Shown: positions 34,042 to 44,462, counted from the first letter of the stretch. The stretch is 46,757 bases of DNA from Pseudomonadota bacterium (GCA_026387715.1 JAPLLF010000756.1:1-46757), one strand, 5' to 3'. Program-made: numbers and translations. Notes: generated by a model not told the origin, from the letters alone.

Positions 34042-34074
34042 TGCATGAATATGCAGGATCCCCGCATGATGCAA
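34042..34074 (-). promoter_or_regulatory. Candidate ArgR operator (ARG box) over the argC promoter
   Basis: TGCATGAATATGCA (34042-34055) fits the ARG-box core pattern TGnATnnnnATnCA. On the minus strand a possible promoter reads TTGCAT (34074-34069), a 17-bp spacer and TATTCA (34051-34046), so the box would cover the -10 region and block transcription when ArgR-arginine binds. Further TGCAT half-sites occur at 34033-34037 and near 34064-34073. This AT-rich patch stands out in the GC-rich gap. The operator is likely from context; the exact promoter hexamers are weak. Confidence 0.5.
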
Positions 34075-34137
34075 GCGGATCGGCGGCCAAGCAGCCCCCC
34101 AGCCCCCACCCCGCGATTTGCGGTACTGTCCGCCCAC

Positions 34138-36990
34138 ATGCGGCGCCTCTCCGTCCTGTTCCTCGTCCTCGCTGCCTGCGGCGACAACTTCACCGACGAT
34201 CCGTTCGCGAACCTCCCCCAGGAAGGCGACCTCTCCGCGCCGGGCATGTTCGCGACCGTGCACGTCGCCCGGGACAAGTTCGGCGTCGCCCACATCCGCG
34301 CGCGCTCGACCGGCGATGCGGGCTACGCCCAGGGCTACATCATGGCGCACGACCGCCTGCCGCAGATGGACATCCTCCGGCGGTTCGGCGCCGGCACGCT
34401 GTCGGAGATCTTCGGCGCGCTCGACAGCAGCGTGATCGACACCGACCTCGAGATGCGGGTGCACCGCATGCGGCCGCTCGCCCAGGGCTCGTGGGACGCG
34501 CTGTCGGCGTCGACCGATCCGACCGACCAGGAGATCGTCCAGCTGTTGCAGCGGTTCGCCGACGGCGTCAACGCGTACGCCCACGACCTCCAGGCGAAGA
34601 AGTGGGATCTCGATCCCGACGTCCTCGTCAGCTTCGATCCCGAGCGGTTCGCGCCGTGGACGCCCGTCGACTCGCTCGTCCTGGGGCGCTTCCAGGCGTT
34701 CGCGCTGTCGTGGTCCAGCCCGTTCGAGACCGACGCGACCGAGATGTACCAGAAGATCCGCGACACCTACGAGGACGCGTCGCCTGCGGACGCGGCGAAG
34801 TTCGCGCGCAAGGGCATCGCGAAGGACCTCATGAAGTTCACGCCGGTCGGCGAGGTGCCGACCATCGACGGCTTCCCGAACGTCATCGACGACCACGGCA
34901 CGCGCGCGGATGCCGGTCGCCTCAAGCGGGCGACCGCCGCCGTCGACCAGGTGCGCCGCCCCACCGTCCCGCAGGAGCTGTTCGACGGCGCGCGCAGCTT
35001 CTTCCGCCACACGATCTTCAGCGGGCCGTTCGGCAGCCTCGGGCCGCACGCGTTCATGCAGCCGTTCTCGGGCTCCAACAACTGGGCGGTCGGCCCGTCG
35101 CGCGCGAACGGTCAGGCGCTGCTCGCGACCGACCAGCACCTCCAGCTCCCGAACCCCTCGATCTTCTATCCCACCCACCTCACGATCGGCGAGCCGGGCG
35201 AGGAGCCCACGCTCGACGTGATGGGCGTGACGTTCCCCGGCATCCCCGGCGTGATCCTCGGGACCAACGGCAAGGTCGCGTGGTCCGGCACGGTCAGCGA
35301 GCACGACGTCAACGACATCTACCTCGAGACGATCGCGCCGTGCATCGGCGGCACCGGCGACTGCGTCGAGTTCCAGGGTGGCCAGGTCGCGCTCGAGCCG
35401 TTCACCGAGGACATCGGGGTCGGGGCGCTCGGGACGATCACCCGCCACGTCTCGGCGACGTACGAGGTGGTGCCGCACCACGGGCCGCTGATCCCCACCG
35501 TGAAGGATCACGCCCTGGTCCCGCGCAGCGGCGACCACGCGCTATCGGTGCGCTACACCGGCTACATCTCGACCTTCGAGATCCGCGCGCTGTGGAACCT
35601 GAGCCACGCCAGGACCGTCGACGAGGGCTTCGCGGCGCTCCGCGACTTCAGCTACGGCAGCCAGAACTGGACGATGATCGACGTCGACAAGAACATCGGC
35701 TGGACGACCAACGCGGTGATCCCGAACCGCGACGTCCGTGCCTACACGTGGAACGTCACGTCGAATCCCGACGGCCTCGCCCCGTTCTTCGTGTTGCCCG
35801 GCGATGGCACCGCGGAGTGGGAGAGCCGCATGGACAGCCGCTACGTGCCGCACGCGATCAACCCCGCCCAGGGGTACCTCGCGACCGCGAACGCCGACCC
35901 GGTCGGCGCGACCTTCGACGGAGATCCGTTGAACCAGCCCATGGTCGCCGGGCGGCCGCTCTACGCGGGGATCACCTACGCGGCGGGCGTGCGGCAGGAG
36001 CGCATCTCGCAGATGATCGAGGCCGCTGGCACCACCGCGACGCTCGCCGACATGGCGGTGATCCAGCGCGACACGCGGAGCAACGTCGGCGAGCATCTGG
36101 TGCCGGCGATCACGGCCGCGCTCGGCAAGCTCGACGACGCGAGCGCGACGCCGAGCGACGTCGCCAGCTACCTCGCGTCGCTGTCGACCGAGGACAGGAC
36201 CCGGCTGCAGACCGCGCGGACGCTGCTCGCGGGGTGGTCGCGTGCGACCCCGGCCGCGATCGGGACGCCGACCGCGGCCGAGCTCGGAGACTCGGCCGCG
36301 ACCGCGTTGTTCAACGCGTGGATGCACTTCTTCATCGAGCGCTCGCTCGGCGACGAGTTCACCGCGATGAGCTTCGACGTCTGGCGGATGGACGACAACC
36401 AGGTGCTCCGCATCATCAACGCGATGCTGGTGCACCCCGCGACGTTCGTGCAGAGCGTGACCTCGCACCAGCCGATCCTGTGCGACGACCTCACGACCAG
36501 TGGGGTCGACGAGAGCTGCTCGCGGATCATCCTGGCCGCGCTGGTCGACGCGATGGGGCAGCTCGAGGGCCCGGCGGGCTTCGACACCGCCGACGTCACC
36601 AGGTGGCAGTGGGGGCTCATGCACCACCTCACGATCTCCCCGCTGTTCCCCAACCCCAACCTCGATCTGCCCGCGCCAGGTGAATCGTCGACCGGTGGGT
36701 TCCCGAAGGCCGGCGACAACTTCGCGGTCAACCGCGCCGACCAGGGCTGGGCGGATCTCGACTTCTCGCAGTCCGCCGACGGGCCGGCGCAACGGTTCCT
36801 CGCGGAGACCACCGCCGATGGCGCGATCGCCGTCAAGTGGGCGCTCCCGGGCGGGGTGATCTACGACAAGCGCAGCGCGCACTACCGCGACCTGCTCGAC
36901 CAGTACTACTTGCCCGAAACCCACTTCGACGCGCCGTTCACCCTCGACCAGATCATCGCTGCGGGGGAGACTCGGTGGACCTTCCACTGA
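34138..36990 (+). CDS. Penicillin-acylase-family Ntn hydrolase, predicted lipoprotein
   Basis: The 950-residue protein begins MRRLSVLFLVLAACGDN, a lipoprotein signal with lipobox LAAC. It matches the penicillin amidase (S45) family: an alpha-chain region (FGVAHIRARSTGDAGYAQGY), a spacer, then the beta-chain nucleophile Ser313 in GSNNWAVGPS, followed by LLATDQHLQLPNPSIFYPTH, LGTNGKVAWSGT and a C-terminal NRADQGWADLDFSQS. Enzymes of this family self-cleave before the serine and hydrolyse amides such as beta-lactam side chains, acyl-homoserine lactones or cyclic lipopeptides. The substrate is unknown. The ATG at 34138 is preferred to an earlier in-frame ATG (34045) that lies inside the argC operator region. 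Its stop is 7 bp before the receiver gene. Confidence 0.9.
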   Translation: MRRLSVLFLVLAACGDNFTDDPFANLPQEGDLSAPGMFATVHVARDKFGVAHIRARSTGDAGYAQGYIMAHDRLPQMDILRRFGAGTLSEIFGALDSSVIDTDLEMRVHRMRPLAQGSWDALSASTDPTDQEIVQLLQRFADGVNAYAHDLQAKKWDLDPDVLVSFDPERFAPWTPVDSLVLGRFQAFALSWSSPFETDATEMYQKIRDTYEDASPADAAKFARKGIAKDLMKFTPVGEVPTIDGFPNVIDDHGTRADAGRLKRATAAVDQVRRPTVPQELFDGARSFFRHTIFSGPFGSLGPHAFMQPFSGSNNWAVGPSRANGQALLATDQHLQLPNPSIFYPTHLTIGEPGEEPTLDVMGVTFPGIPGVILGTNGKVAWSGTVSEHDVNDIYLETIAPCIGGTGDCVEFQGGQVALEPFTEDIGVGALGTITRHVSATYEVVPHHGPLIPTVKDHALVPRSGDHALSVRYTGYISTFEIRALWNLSHARTVDEGFAALRDFSYGSQNWTMIDVDKNIGWTTNAVIPNRDVRAYTWNVTSNPDGLAPFFVLPGDGTAEWESRMDSRYVPHAINPAQGYLATANADPVGATFDGDPLNQPMVAGRPLYAGITYAAGVRQERISQMIEAAGTTATLADMAVIQRDTRSNVGEHLVPAITAALGKLDDASATPSDVASYLASLSTEDRTRLQTARTLLAGWSRATPAAIGTPTAAELGDSAATALFNAWMHFFIERSLGDEFTAMSFDVWRMDDNQVLRIINAMLVHPATFVQSVTSHQPILCDDLTTSGVDESCSRIILAALVDAMGQLEGPAGFDTADVTRWQWGLMHHLTISPLFPNPNLDLPAPGESSTGGFPKAGDNFAVNRADQGWADLDFSQSADGPAQRFLAETTADGAIAVKWALPGGVIYDKRSAHYRDLLDQYYLPETHFDAPFTLDQIIAAGETRWTFH

Positions 36991-36997
36991 GGTTCTC

Positions 36998-38014
36998 GTG
37001 AGCGAAGCCCCGACCGCGATCCTGCTGGCGCCGAACGGCGCGACCGGCGCCCTGCGCGGTCTCGTGGAGCGGCTGATCAACGCCGGCATCGCGGTCACCA
37101 CCGTCGACGAGTTCGACGGGATGACCGCGCCCTTCCGGCGGTTCGAGCGCCCGCCCTGCGTGCTCATCGACCTCCGCGACATCGACGCCGGCGACCTCGA
37201 TGATTGGAAGCACGCGACCGACACGCTCCGGCGCGTCATGACGACGCTCCCGCGCTCGATGCCGATCGCGATCACCGACGGCGCGACCGCGCCGCTCATC
37301 GTCGCGTGCATCCACGCGGGCGCGGCGGATCTGATCGACCTGCAGCTCGAAGGCACCGGGGTCGCGCGCGCGATCGTCCAGCGGGTGTGGGCGCGCCAGG
37401 CCGAGCGCGCGTCGGAGTACGCGACCTCGCGCACCCTGCGCGGCATGGTCGAGGAGCTCGTGAAGGATCTCGTGCGCACCGAGCGTCGCTCGATCGATCT
37501 CGAGGAGAAGCTCGGCAAGACGACCCAGGAGATCGCGGAGCGCCTACCCGCGATCCTGCTCGTGCTCGCCGAGCGCGAGGTCTCCGACACGCTCACCGAG
37601 CGGCTCGAGGCCGCCGGCATCGTGACCTACGCGTACGTCAGCGGCGAGGAGGCGCTGCGAGAAGCGCGGCCCCTCGCCGAGCAGGCAGGGCTGGACCTCG
37701 CCCTCATCGCCGCGCAGCTCCCGGGCATCGATGGCCTCGAGGCCACCCGGCGCCTCCGCGAGGTGGTCCCCGGGCTCGACGTGTTCCTCGTCACCGCCGT
37801 CGACGATGGCGATCTCGCTGCCGACGCGGCCGACCTCGGCGTCGTCGGGTTCGTCCACGATCCGCTCGCCAACATCGACGAGGTCGTGACCCGGCTCGCG
37901 CAGTTAGCACACGAATCGCTCCAGAGAACCCGCGAGCTGGCCTATCTTCAACGGATCAAACATCGACACGAACGCGTGCTCGCACGGTACCGATCGTTGC
38001 CTCGCGAGGGCTAA
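36998..38014 (+). CDS. Double receiver-like signalling protein with degenerate second receiver
   Basis: The 338-residue protein has an N-terminal receiver-like domain (VLIDLRDIDAGDLDDW, an Asp at the phospho-site position), a helical linker (about residues 130-180), and a second receiver fold (ILLVLAEREVSDTLTERLEA, ALIAAQLPGIDGLEATRRL, VFLVTAVDD). In the second domain the phospho-acceptor Asp is replaced by Ala and the conserved Lys position reads GFVHD, so it cannot work as a normal phospho-switch. No output domain is seen. A GTG at 36998 follows a GAGG ribosome binding site. It probably acts through protein-protein contact with neighbours such as the PilZ/J-domain protein 26 bp downstream. 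Confidence 0.7.
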   Translation: MSEAPTAILLAPNGATGALRGLVERLINAGIAVTTVDEFDGMTAPFRRFERPPCVLIDLRDIDAGDLDDWKHATDTLRRVMTTLPRSMPIAITDGATAPLIVACIHAGAADLIDLQLEGTGVARAIVQRVWARQAERASEYATSRTLRGMVEELVKDLVRTERRSIDLEEKLGKTTQEIAERLPAILLVLAEREVSDTLTERLEAAGIVTYAYVSGEEALREARPLAEQAGLDLALIAAQLPGIDGLEATRRLREVVPGLDVFLVTAVDDGDLAADAADLGVVGFVHDPLANIDEVVTRLAQLAHESLQRTRELAYLQRIKHRHERVLARYRSLPREG

Positions 38015-38040
38015 GCGGCCTATGATTTCGCGGTCCTCCC

Positions 38041-39486
38041 ATGGCTGCGGGTGCGCTGTCCATCAAACTTCGGTGCGCCTCGTGGCAGCAACTCGCGACG
38101 ATCTATCGTCGCGATTTGTCACGGGGAAGCATGTTCTTGAAGGCGTCCACACCGCCCGACATCGGGACGACCGTGCGCATCGACCTCTCGCTGCCGAGCG
38201 AGACCGTGATCGTGCTGACCGGCACGGTCGACAAGCACGTCACCGATCCACAGCGCGGTAGTGGCGTCGAGCTCAAGCTCGCCCCGATCCCGGAGACCAC
38301 CACCTGGATGATCGAGAGCGCGCTCGCCGCCGAGCAGAAGGTGCGCGCGCAGCAGCCGCCCCCGCCGCCCGCGGGCTCCGGCAAGACCGCCCAGCGTGCG
38401 ACGCCCCCGCTCGGCGTCGACGCGGGTGCGGCCGCGCGCTCGAGCGGACCCTCGCTGACCGACGGCGAGGACCTCGCCAAGGCCGAGCAGGAGCTCCGGG
38501 ATGCGCTGACCTCCGAGGTCGAGTCGCTCAAGAAGCTCAATCCCTTCCTCGTGCTCGGCGTCGGCTACGAGGCGACCGACAGCGACGTGCGCGCGGCGTT
38601 CGGCGAGCTGACGAAGCGCTATCATCCCGATCGCTTCGCGCGCTATCAGTCGAGCGATCTCCGCCAGATCGCCGCGGAGATCTTCATCCTGATCCGGGAC
38701 GCCTATCGGCGGATCGGCGACGACACGGGCCGCGTGCAGGCGCTGCAGGCGCTCGGTCGCAGCCCGGCGCCACGAGCGATCCCGATGCCGCGGCTCCCCA
38801 CCACGCCGATGGCCGTGGTGACCTCGCCACCGTCCTCGTCGCCCCAGCCCCCGTCGGGTTCGCCACCCCCGCTGCCGCAGCGGACGCGCCAGATTCCACG
38901 GATCGGCGAGCCGCCGCCGCAGACGCTGACGCTGCAGACGCCGCTGCAGATGCCGCCGCCGCCGCCGCGGCCGACGCCGACGCCGACGCCGACGCCCCCA
39001 CCCCCAACCCCGACCCCGACCCCGCCGCCCCCGGCGACGACGTTGCTGCCGCCGGGGGTCGCGCTGGCGTTACCTGCCACGCGATCGACGACCCCACCTC
39101 CGATGCGTGAGCAGCAGCCGTTGCCCGCGGTCCAGACCGAGCGTCGCCCGATCCTCGGCTCGATGCCGCAGGTGATCGGCGAGTCCATGGATCTCGCCGC
39201 GGTCGAGGAGATGCTCGACGCGGGCAAGCTCGACGACGCGCTGGCCGCGTTCAAGATCCTCACCAAGAAGAACCCGCAGGACCGCAGCTTCCGCGCCGGC
39301 ATCGAGCTCTGCGAGGGCCTCAAGTCGCTCGCCGCCCGCGATCGGCTCGAGGCCGCGCAGCGGTTCGAGGCCGCGCTCGAGATCGATCCCGGCAGCGAGC
39401 GCGCCGCCCGCGAGCTCGCCGAGATGCGCCGCCAGGCAACCAACGAGCGCAAGGGCCTGCTCTCGCGCCTGATGAAGAAGGAGTGA
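38041..39486 (+). CDS. PilZ-like/J-domain/TPR multidomain protein
   Basis: The 481-residue protein combines: an N-terminal PilZ-like domain of the myxobacterial paralogous type (RDLSRGSMFLKASTPPDIGT, GTVDKHVTDPQRGSGVELKL) lacking the full c-di-GMP-binding RxxxR motif; a J domain (NPFLVLGVGYEATDSDVRAA, with HPD at about residues 195-197 in RYHPDRF) that would stimulate an Hsp70; a long Pro/Thr-rich linker (PTPTPTP and PPPP tracts, coded by 38940-39040); and C-terminal TPR-like helices (LDDALAAFKILTKKNPQDRS, AAQRFEAALEIDPGSERAAR). The next gene is an Hsp70, so it is very likely that protein's dedicated co-chaperone. Confidence 0.88.
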   Translation: MAAGALSIKLRCASWQQLATIYRRDLSRGSMFLKASTPPDIGTTVRIDLSLPSETVIVLTGTVDKHVTDPQRGSGVELKLAPIPETTTWMIESALAAEQKVRAQQPPPPPAGSGKTAQRATPPLGVDAGAAARSSGPSLTDGEDLAKAEQELRDALTSEVESLKKLNPFLVLGVGYEATDSDVRAAFGELTKRYHPDRFARYQSSDLRQIAAEIFILIRDAYRRIGDDTGRVQALQALGRSPAPRAIPMPRLPTTPMAVVTSPPSSSPQPPSGSPPPLPQRTRQIPRIGEPPPQTLTLQTPLQMPPPPPRPTPTPTPTPPPPTPTPTPPPPATTLLPPGVALALPATRSTTPPPMREQQPLPAVQTERRPILGSMPQVIGESMDLAAVEEMLDAGKLDDALAAFKILTKKNPQDRSFRAGIELCEGLKSLAARDRLEAAQRFEAALEIDPGSERAARELAEMRRQATNERKGLLSRLMKKE

Positions 39487-39491
39487 CGACG

Positions 39492-41161
<1,670 letters not shown>

Positions 41162-41165
<4 letters not shown>

Positions 41166-41689
41166 CCGTCGATCCTGCGGTCCTCAAGGTCGCCGACGCG
41201 GTCGGCGCCTTGATCGAAGCGTGGGGCTTCAAGCGCAACATGGGCCGGATGTGGGCCGTGCTGTACCTCGACGACCATCCGCTCACCGCCGCCGATCTCG
41301 GCGAGCGCCTCGGGTTGTCGACCGGATCGGTCTCGATGCTGCTCACCGAGCTGATGCAGTGGGGCGCGATCAAGAAGGCGTGGGTCGTCGGCGAACGCCG
41401 GGAGCACTACGAGGCCGAGACCAGCATCTGGAAGATGGTCTCGCGCGTGTTTCGCGACCGCGAGCTGCGCTGGATCCGCACCGCGTCGGAGCAGTTCGAG
41501 GAGGCGCGCGCCGAGCTGGTCCCCGCGACCGATCCGCGGCAGGCGATGATCGCGGCGCGCGTCGCCGGGCTCGCCCAGCTCGCGGTGGTGGGCGCACACC
41601 TCATGGAGTCGATCCTGGAGGGTGAGTCCGTCGACAGCTTGCCGCTCAAGACGCTCGGCGAGCTGACCAAGCTCGGCGACAAGCCGTGA
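41162..41689 (+). CDS. GbsR/MarR-type winged-helix transcriptional regulator
   Basis: The 175-residue protein has a winged-helix DNA-binding domain of GbsR/MarR type: WGFKRNMGRMWAVLYLDDHP, LTAADLGERLGLSTGSVSML (recognition helix), LMQWGAIKKAWVVGERREHY (wing), then a helical C-terminal dimerisation region. It overlaps the Hsp70 stop (ATGA) and is followed by palindromic repeats and an ABC-2 exporter, the kind of neighbour such regulators often control. The inducer is unknown. Confidence 0.82.
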
Positions 41690-41699
41690 CTTTTGCCTC

Positions 41700-41757
41700 G
41701 CTCGAACCTGGTTCGAGCTCGAACAGCCCTGGGCTCGAACCTGGTTCGAGCTCGAAC
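41700..41757. repeat. REP-like palindromic repeats, copies 2 and 3, upstream of ABC exporter
   Basis: Two exact 25-bp units (41700-41724 and 41733-41757), 33 bp apart, separated by AGCCCTGG. Each has CTCGAACC-T-GGTTCGAG overlapping GTTCGAGCTCGAAC. The second ends two bases before the exporter's ATG at 41760, so it replaces a normal ribosome binding site and could fold the start region into a hairpin. A third copy in inverse orientation lies 10.8 kb away at 30888-30912. They could be a mobile REP-type element or a regulator-binding site. Confidence 0.8.
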
Positions 41758-41759
41758 AC

Positions 41760-42743
41760 ATGATCAGGGTCGCCAACCTCACGAAGCATTTTCGCGTGCA
41801 CGAGCGGCCGCCCGGGCTCAAGGCGGCGCTGCGCTCGCTGGTGTCGCGGACCTACAAGACGGTGAAGGCCGTCGACGGCCTGAGCTTCGAGATCCAGCGC
41901 GGCGAACGCGTCGGCTTCCTCGGACCGAACGGGGCCGGCAAGACGACGACGCTCAAGGTGCTCGCCGGGCTGCTGCATCCGACGAGCGGCGACGTCGTCG
42001 TCGAGGAGCACATCCCGTTCCTGCGCAAGACCACGTTCCTCGAGCGGATCACGCTCGTGATGGGCCAGAAGTCGCAGCTGATCTGGGATCTCCCACCCGC
42101 GGAGACCTACGCGATGAACCGCGCGATCTTCGACGTGCCCCACGCGGCGTTCGCCGCGACGCTCGCCGAGCTCACCGAGCTGCTCGATCTCGGCCCGCTC
42201 CTCAACAAGCCGACCCGCCAGCTCTCGCTCGGCGAGCGCATGAAGTGCGAGCTCGCCGCCGCCCTGCTCCACCGACCGACGACGCTGTTCCTCGACGAGC
42301 CGACCATCGGGCTCGACGTCTCGATGCAGCTCGCGATCCGGCAGTTCGTGCGCGACTACAACCAGCGTCACGAGGCGACCGTGATGTTGACGTCCCACTA
42401 CATGGACGACGTCGTCGCGTTGTGTCCGCGCGTGATCGTGATCGATCGAGGCACGCTGATCCACGACGGCGACCTGCGCGGCCTCATCAAGCAGATGGAT
42501 CCCGACAAGCGCGTGTCGTTCACGCTGCCCGCCGACGCGCGCGAACCCGACGCGCTGATCGCGAAGCTCGGCACGGTGATCGAGCGCGACGGCCCACGCG
42601 TGACGGTGCGGGTGCCCGAGCGCGAAGTCGCCGGGGTGGTCGGCCACCTGTTCGAGCACCACGCGACCGATCTCGCGATCGAGGATCCTCCGCTCGAGGA
42701 GATCCTCCGCGTGATGTTCAAGCGCGAGTCGCCGCCCACATGA
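41760..42743 (+). CDS. ABC-2 exporter ATP-binding subunit
   Basis: The 327-residue protein has Walker A (GPNGAGKTTT), a signature LSLGERMKCELAAALL (a variant of LSGGQ), Walker B TTLFLDEPTIGLD, and the switch His in SHYMDD. A C-terminal domain of about 95 residues follows, as in drug or polysaccharide exporters of the ABC-2 class. It powers the two permeases encoded directly downstream. Initiation is unusual: no Shine-Dalgarno is seen beyond the palindromic repeat that ends two bases upstream. Confidence 0.93.
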   Translation: MIRVANLTKHFRVHERPPGLKAALRSLVSRTYKTVKAVDGLSFEIQRGERVGFLGPNGAGKTTTLKVLAGLLHPTSGDVVVEEHIPFLRKTTFLERITLVMGQKSQLIWDLPPAETYAMNRAIFDVPHAAFAATLAELTELLDLGPLLNKPTRQLSLGERMKCELAAALLHRPTTLFLDEPTIGLDVSMQLAIRQFVRDYNQRHEATVMLTSHYMDDVVALCPRVIVIDRGTLIHDGDLRGLIKQMDPDKRVSFTLPADAREPDALIAKLGTVIERDGPRVTVRVPEREVAGVVGHLFEHHATDLAIEDPPLEEILRVMFKRESPPT

Positions 42744-43537
42744 GGCGCACGTTGCGCGCGATCCCGACGATGCTCCGGATCGGCGTCGCCGAGACCGTGG
42801 CGTATCGCGCCGAGTTCATCGTCTGGATGCTCACGACGACCCTGCCGCTCGTGATGCTCGCGCTGTGGTCGAGCGTCGCCGCCGAGACCGCGTTTCGCGG
42901 CTACTCGTCGGCCGACTTCGTCGCCTACTACCTGGCGAACCTGATCGTCCGCAACCTGACCGGCTCGTGGGTCGGCTGGCAGGTCAGCGAGGAGATCCGG
43001 ACGGGCGCGATGGCGATGCGCCTGCTCCGGCCGATGCACCCGTTCGTGGTGTTCGCGACCTCCCACCTCGCGGCGGTGCCGTTCCGCTCGCTGATCGCGT
43101 TGCCGATCGCGGGCGCGCTGCTCCTGTCCTCGGGCGCCAGCGCGATCTCGCACCACCCCGCCCAGCTCCTCCTCGCGATCCCGTCGATCGTGCTCGCCTG
43201 GATCATCACGTTCACGATCCTGTTCGCGATCGGGTCGATCGCGTTCTTCATCACGAAGGCGATGTCGCTGATGGAGCTCTACTTCGGCCTGTTCTCGCTG
43301 TTCTCGGGCTACCTGCTGCCGCTCGACCTGATGCCCGGGCCCCTCGCCACGTTCGCGGCGTACGCCCCGTTTCGCTTCATGCTGAGCGTGCCCGTCGAGC
43401 TGCTCACGAAGGACCTCGCGACCGGCGACGCGTTGACCCTGCTGGCCAAGCAGGCCGCGTGGGCCGTCGGCAGCGTCGCGATCGCGCTCCTCGTGTGGCG
43501 CCGGGGTGTGCGCCGGTTCGAGGCGGTGGGCAGCTAG
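42740..43537 (+). CDS. ABC-2 exporter permease subunit 1
   Basis: The 265-residue membrane protein has about six hydrophobic helices (EFIVWMLTTTLPLVMLALWS, RSLIALPIAGALLLSSG, SIVLAWIITFTILFAIGSIA, LYFGLFSLFSGYLLPL) and the ABC-2-type pattern of an amphipathic stretch before helix 2 (RTGAMAMRLLRPMHPFVVFA). It overlaps the ATPase stop (ATGA) and the next permease start (TAGTG). The three genes form one exporter; the substrate is unknown. Confidence 0.85.
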   Translation: MRRTLRAIPTMLRIGVAETVAYRAEFIVWMLTTTLPLVMLALWSSVAAETAFRGYSSADFVAYYLANLIVRNLTGSWVGWQVSEEIRTGAMAMRLLRPMHPFVVFATSHLAAVPFRSLIALPIAGALLLSSGASAISHHPAQLLLAIPSIVLAWIITFTILFAIGSIAFFITKAMSLMELYFGLFSLFSGYLLPLDLMPGPLATFAAYAPFRFMLSVPVELLTKDLATGDALTLLAKQAAWAVGSVAIALLVWRRGVRRFEAVGS

Positions 43538-44325
43538 TGCGGAAGATCCTGCGGCTCGCGCTCGTGCAGCTACGCATCAGCGCGTCGTCGGCGATGGCGT
43601 ACCGCCTCGACTTCTTCGTCGAGGGGCTGATGTCGCTGGTGTGGATGACGTTGACGCTCCTCCCGCTCGTCGTGCTGTACGGCACGCGCACGTCCGTCGC
43701 CGGCTGGACGGCCGACGAGGCGCTCGTGATCATCGGCTACTTCATGCTGGTGCGCGCCGTGCTCGAGGGCGTGGTCAGCCCGTCGCTCGTCGAGCTGGTC
43801 GAGCGCATCCGCAGCGGCGCGTTCGACTACACGCTGCTCAAGCCGGTCGACGCCCAGGTGCTGGTGTCGACGGCGAAGTTCGAGCCGTGGAAGCTGTTCG
43901 ACGTGCTCGGCGCGCTCGCGCTCCTGGTGTACGCGTTCGTCCGCCGCGGGTACGGGCCATCGGCGGTCGATCTCGCGCTCGGGTCGCTGCTGCTCGTCGC
44001 CGGCGTCGCGGCGATGTACGCGCTGTGGATCGCGTGCGCCGCCGCGGCGTTCTGGGTCGTCCGGCTCGACAACCTCACCTACCTGCTCGGCGCGGTGTTC
44101 GACGTGGCGCGGTGGCCGATCCAGGTGTTCCGCGGCGCGTGGCGGTTCGTGTTCACGTTCGTCATCCCGGTCGCGCTGATGACGAGCTACCCGGCGATGG
44201 CGCTGCTCGGTCGGCTCGGGGGCCTGCGCGCGCTCGCCGTCGTCGGATGCGCGCTCGCGATGCTCGTCGCGAGCCGGCTGCTCTGGCGCGTCGCGATCCG
44301 CAACTACACGTCCGCGTCGAGCTAG
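43537..44325 (+). CDS. ABC-2 exporter permease subunit 2
   Basis: A 262-residue homolog of the upstream permease with the same layout: a first membrane helix (LMSLVWMTLTLLPLVVLYG), an RIRSGAFDYTLLKPVDAQVLV segment equivalent to the coupling stretch of subunit 1, then helices (LALLVYAFVRRGYG, LLLVAGVAAMYALWIACAAA, VFTFVIPVALMTSYPAMALL). The GTG start overlaps the previous TAG. With the ATPase it forms a heterodimeric ABC-2 exporter. Confidence 0.85.
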   Translation: MRKILRLALVQLRISASSAMAYRLDFFVEGLMSLVWMTLTLLPLVVLYGTRTSVAGWTADEALVIIGYFMLVRAVLEGVVSPSLVELVERIRSGAFDYTLLKPVDAQVLVSTAKFEPWKLFDVLGALALLVYAFVRRGYGPSAVDLALGSLLLVAGVAAMYALWIACAAAAFWVVRLDNLTYLLGAVFDVARWPIQVFRGAWRFVFTFVIPVALMTSYPAMALLGRLGGLRALAVVGCALAMLVASRLLWRVAIRNYTSASS

Positions 44326-44341
44326 GATCGTCGCGGATCGA

Positions 44342-44455
44342 CGTAAACGTAAACGTCAACTTCGTCGCAAACGTAAACGGCGAACGCCGGGTGCGATGCC
44401 GGTTTCGATGCGGGGCATCTCGTCGTTTTCGTTTTCGTTTTCGTTTCCGTTTACG
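44342..44455. repeat. Inverted hexanucleotide repeats between convergent genes (bidirectional terminator candidate)
   Basis: The gap between the permease and the cytochrome gene contains CGTAAA-type hexamers on the left (44342-44359 and 44366-44377) and CGTTTT/CGTTTC/CGTTTA hexamers on the right (44424-44455, five units). Reverse-complementing the right side gives CGnAAA units like the left, so the two arms can pair into a long, low-GC stem. Between convergent genes this fits a bidirectional terminator, and the hexamers could vary in number by slippage. Confidence 0.6.
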
Positions 44456-44462
44456 CTGGAGC

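Noticed and set aside
32344-35538. A 1064-codon minus-strand frame over argJ, argC and the acylase
   Set aside because: Out of frame with the real arg genes and antisense to the acylase; a GC-bias artefact.
30966-36683. A 1905-codon open frame on plus strand across the arg genes and into the acylase gene
   Set aside because: It runs antisense to argC and argJ-argB and out of frame over the acylase. Its Arg/Ala/Asp-rich product has no domain, as expected of a shadow frame in GC-rich DNA.
44424-44455. Coding NENEN peptide in the hexamer array
   Set aside because: It appears only in an antisense-frame extension with no start context; the array is intergenic.
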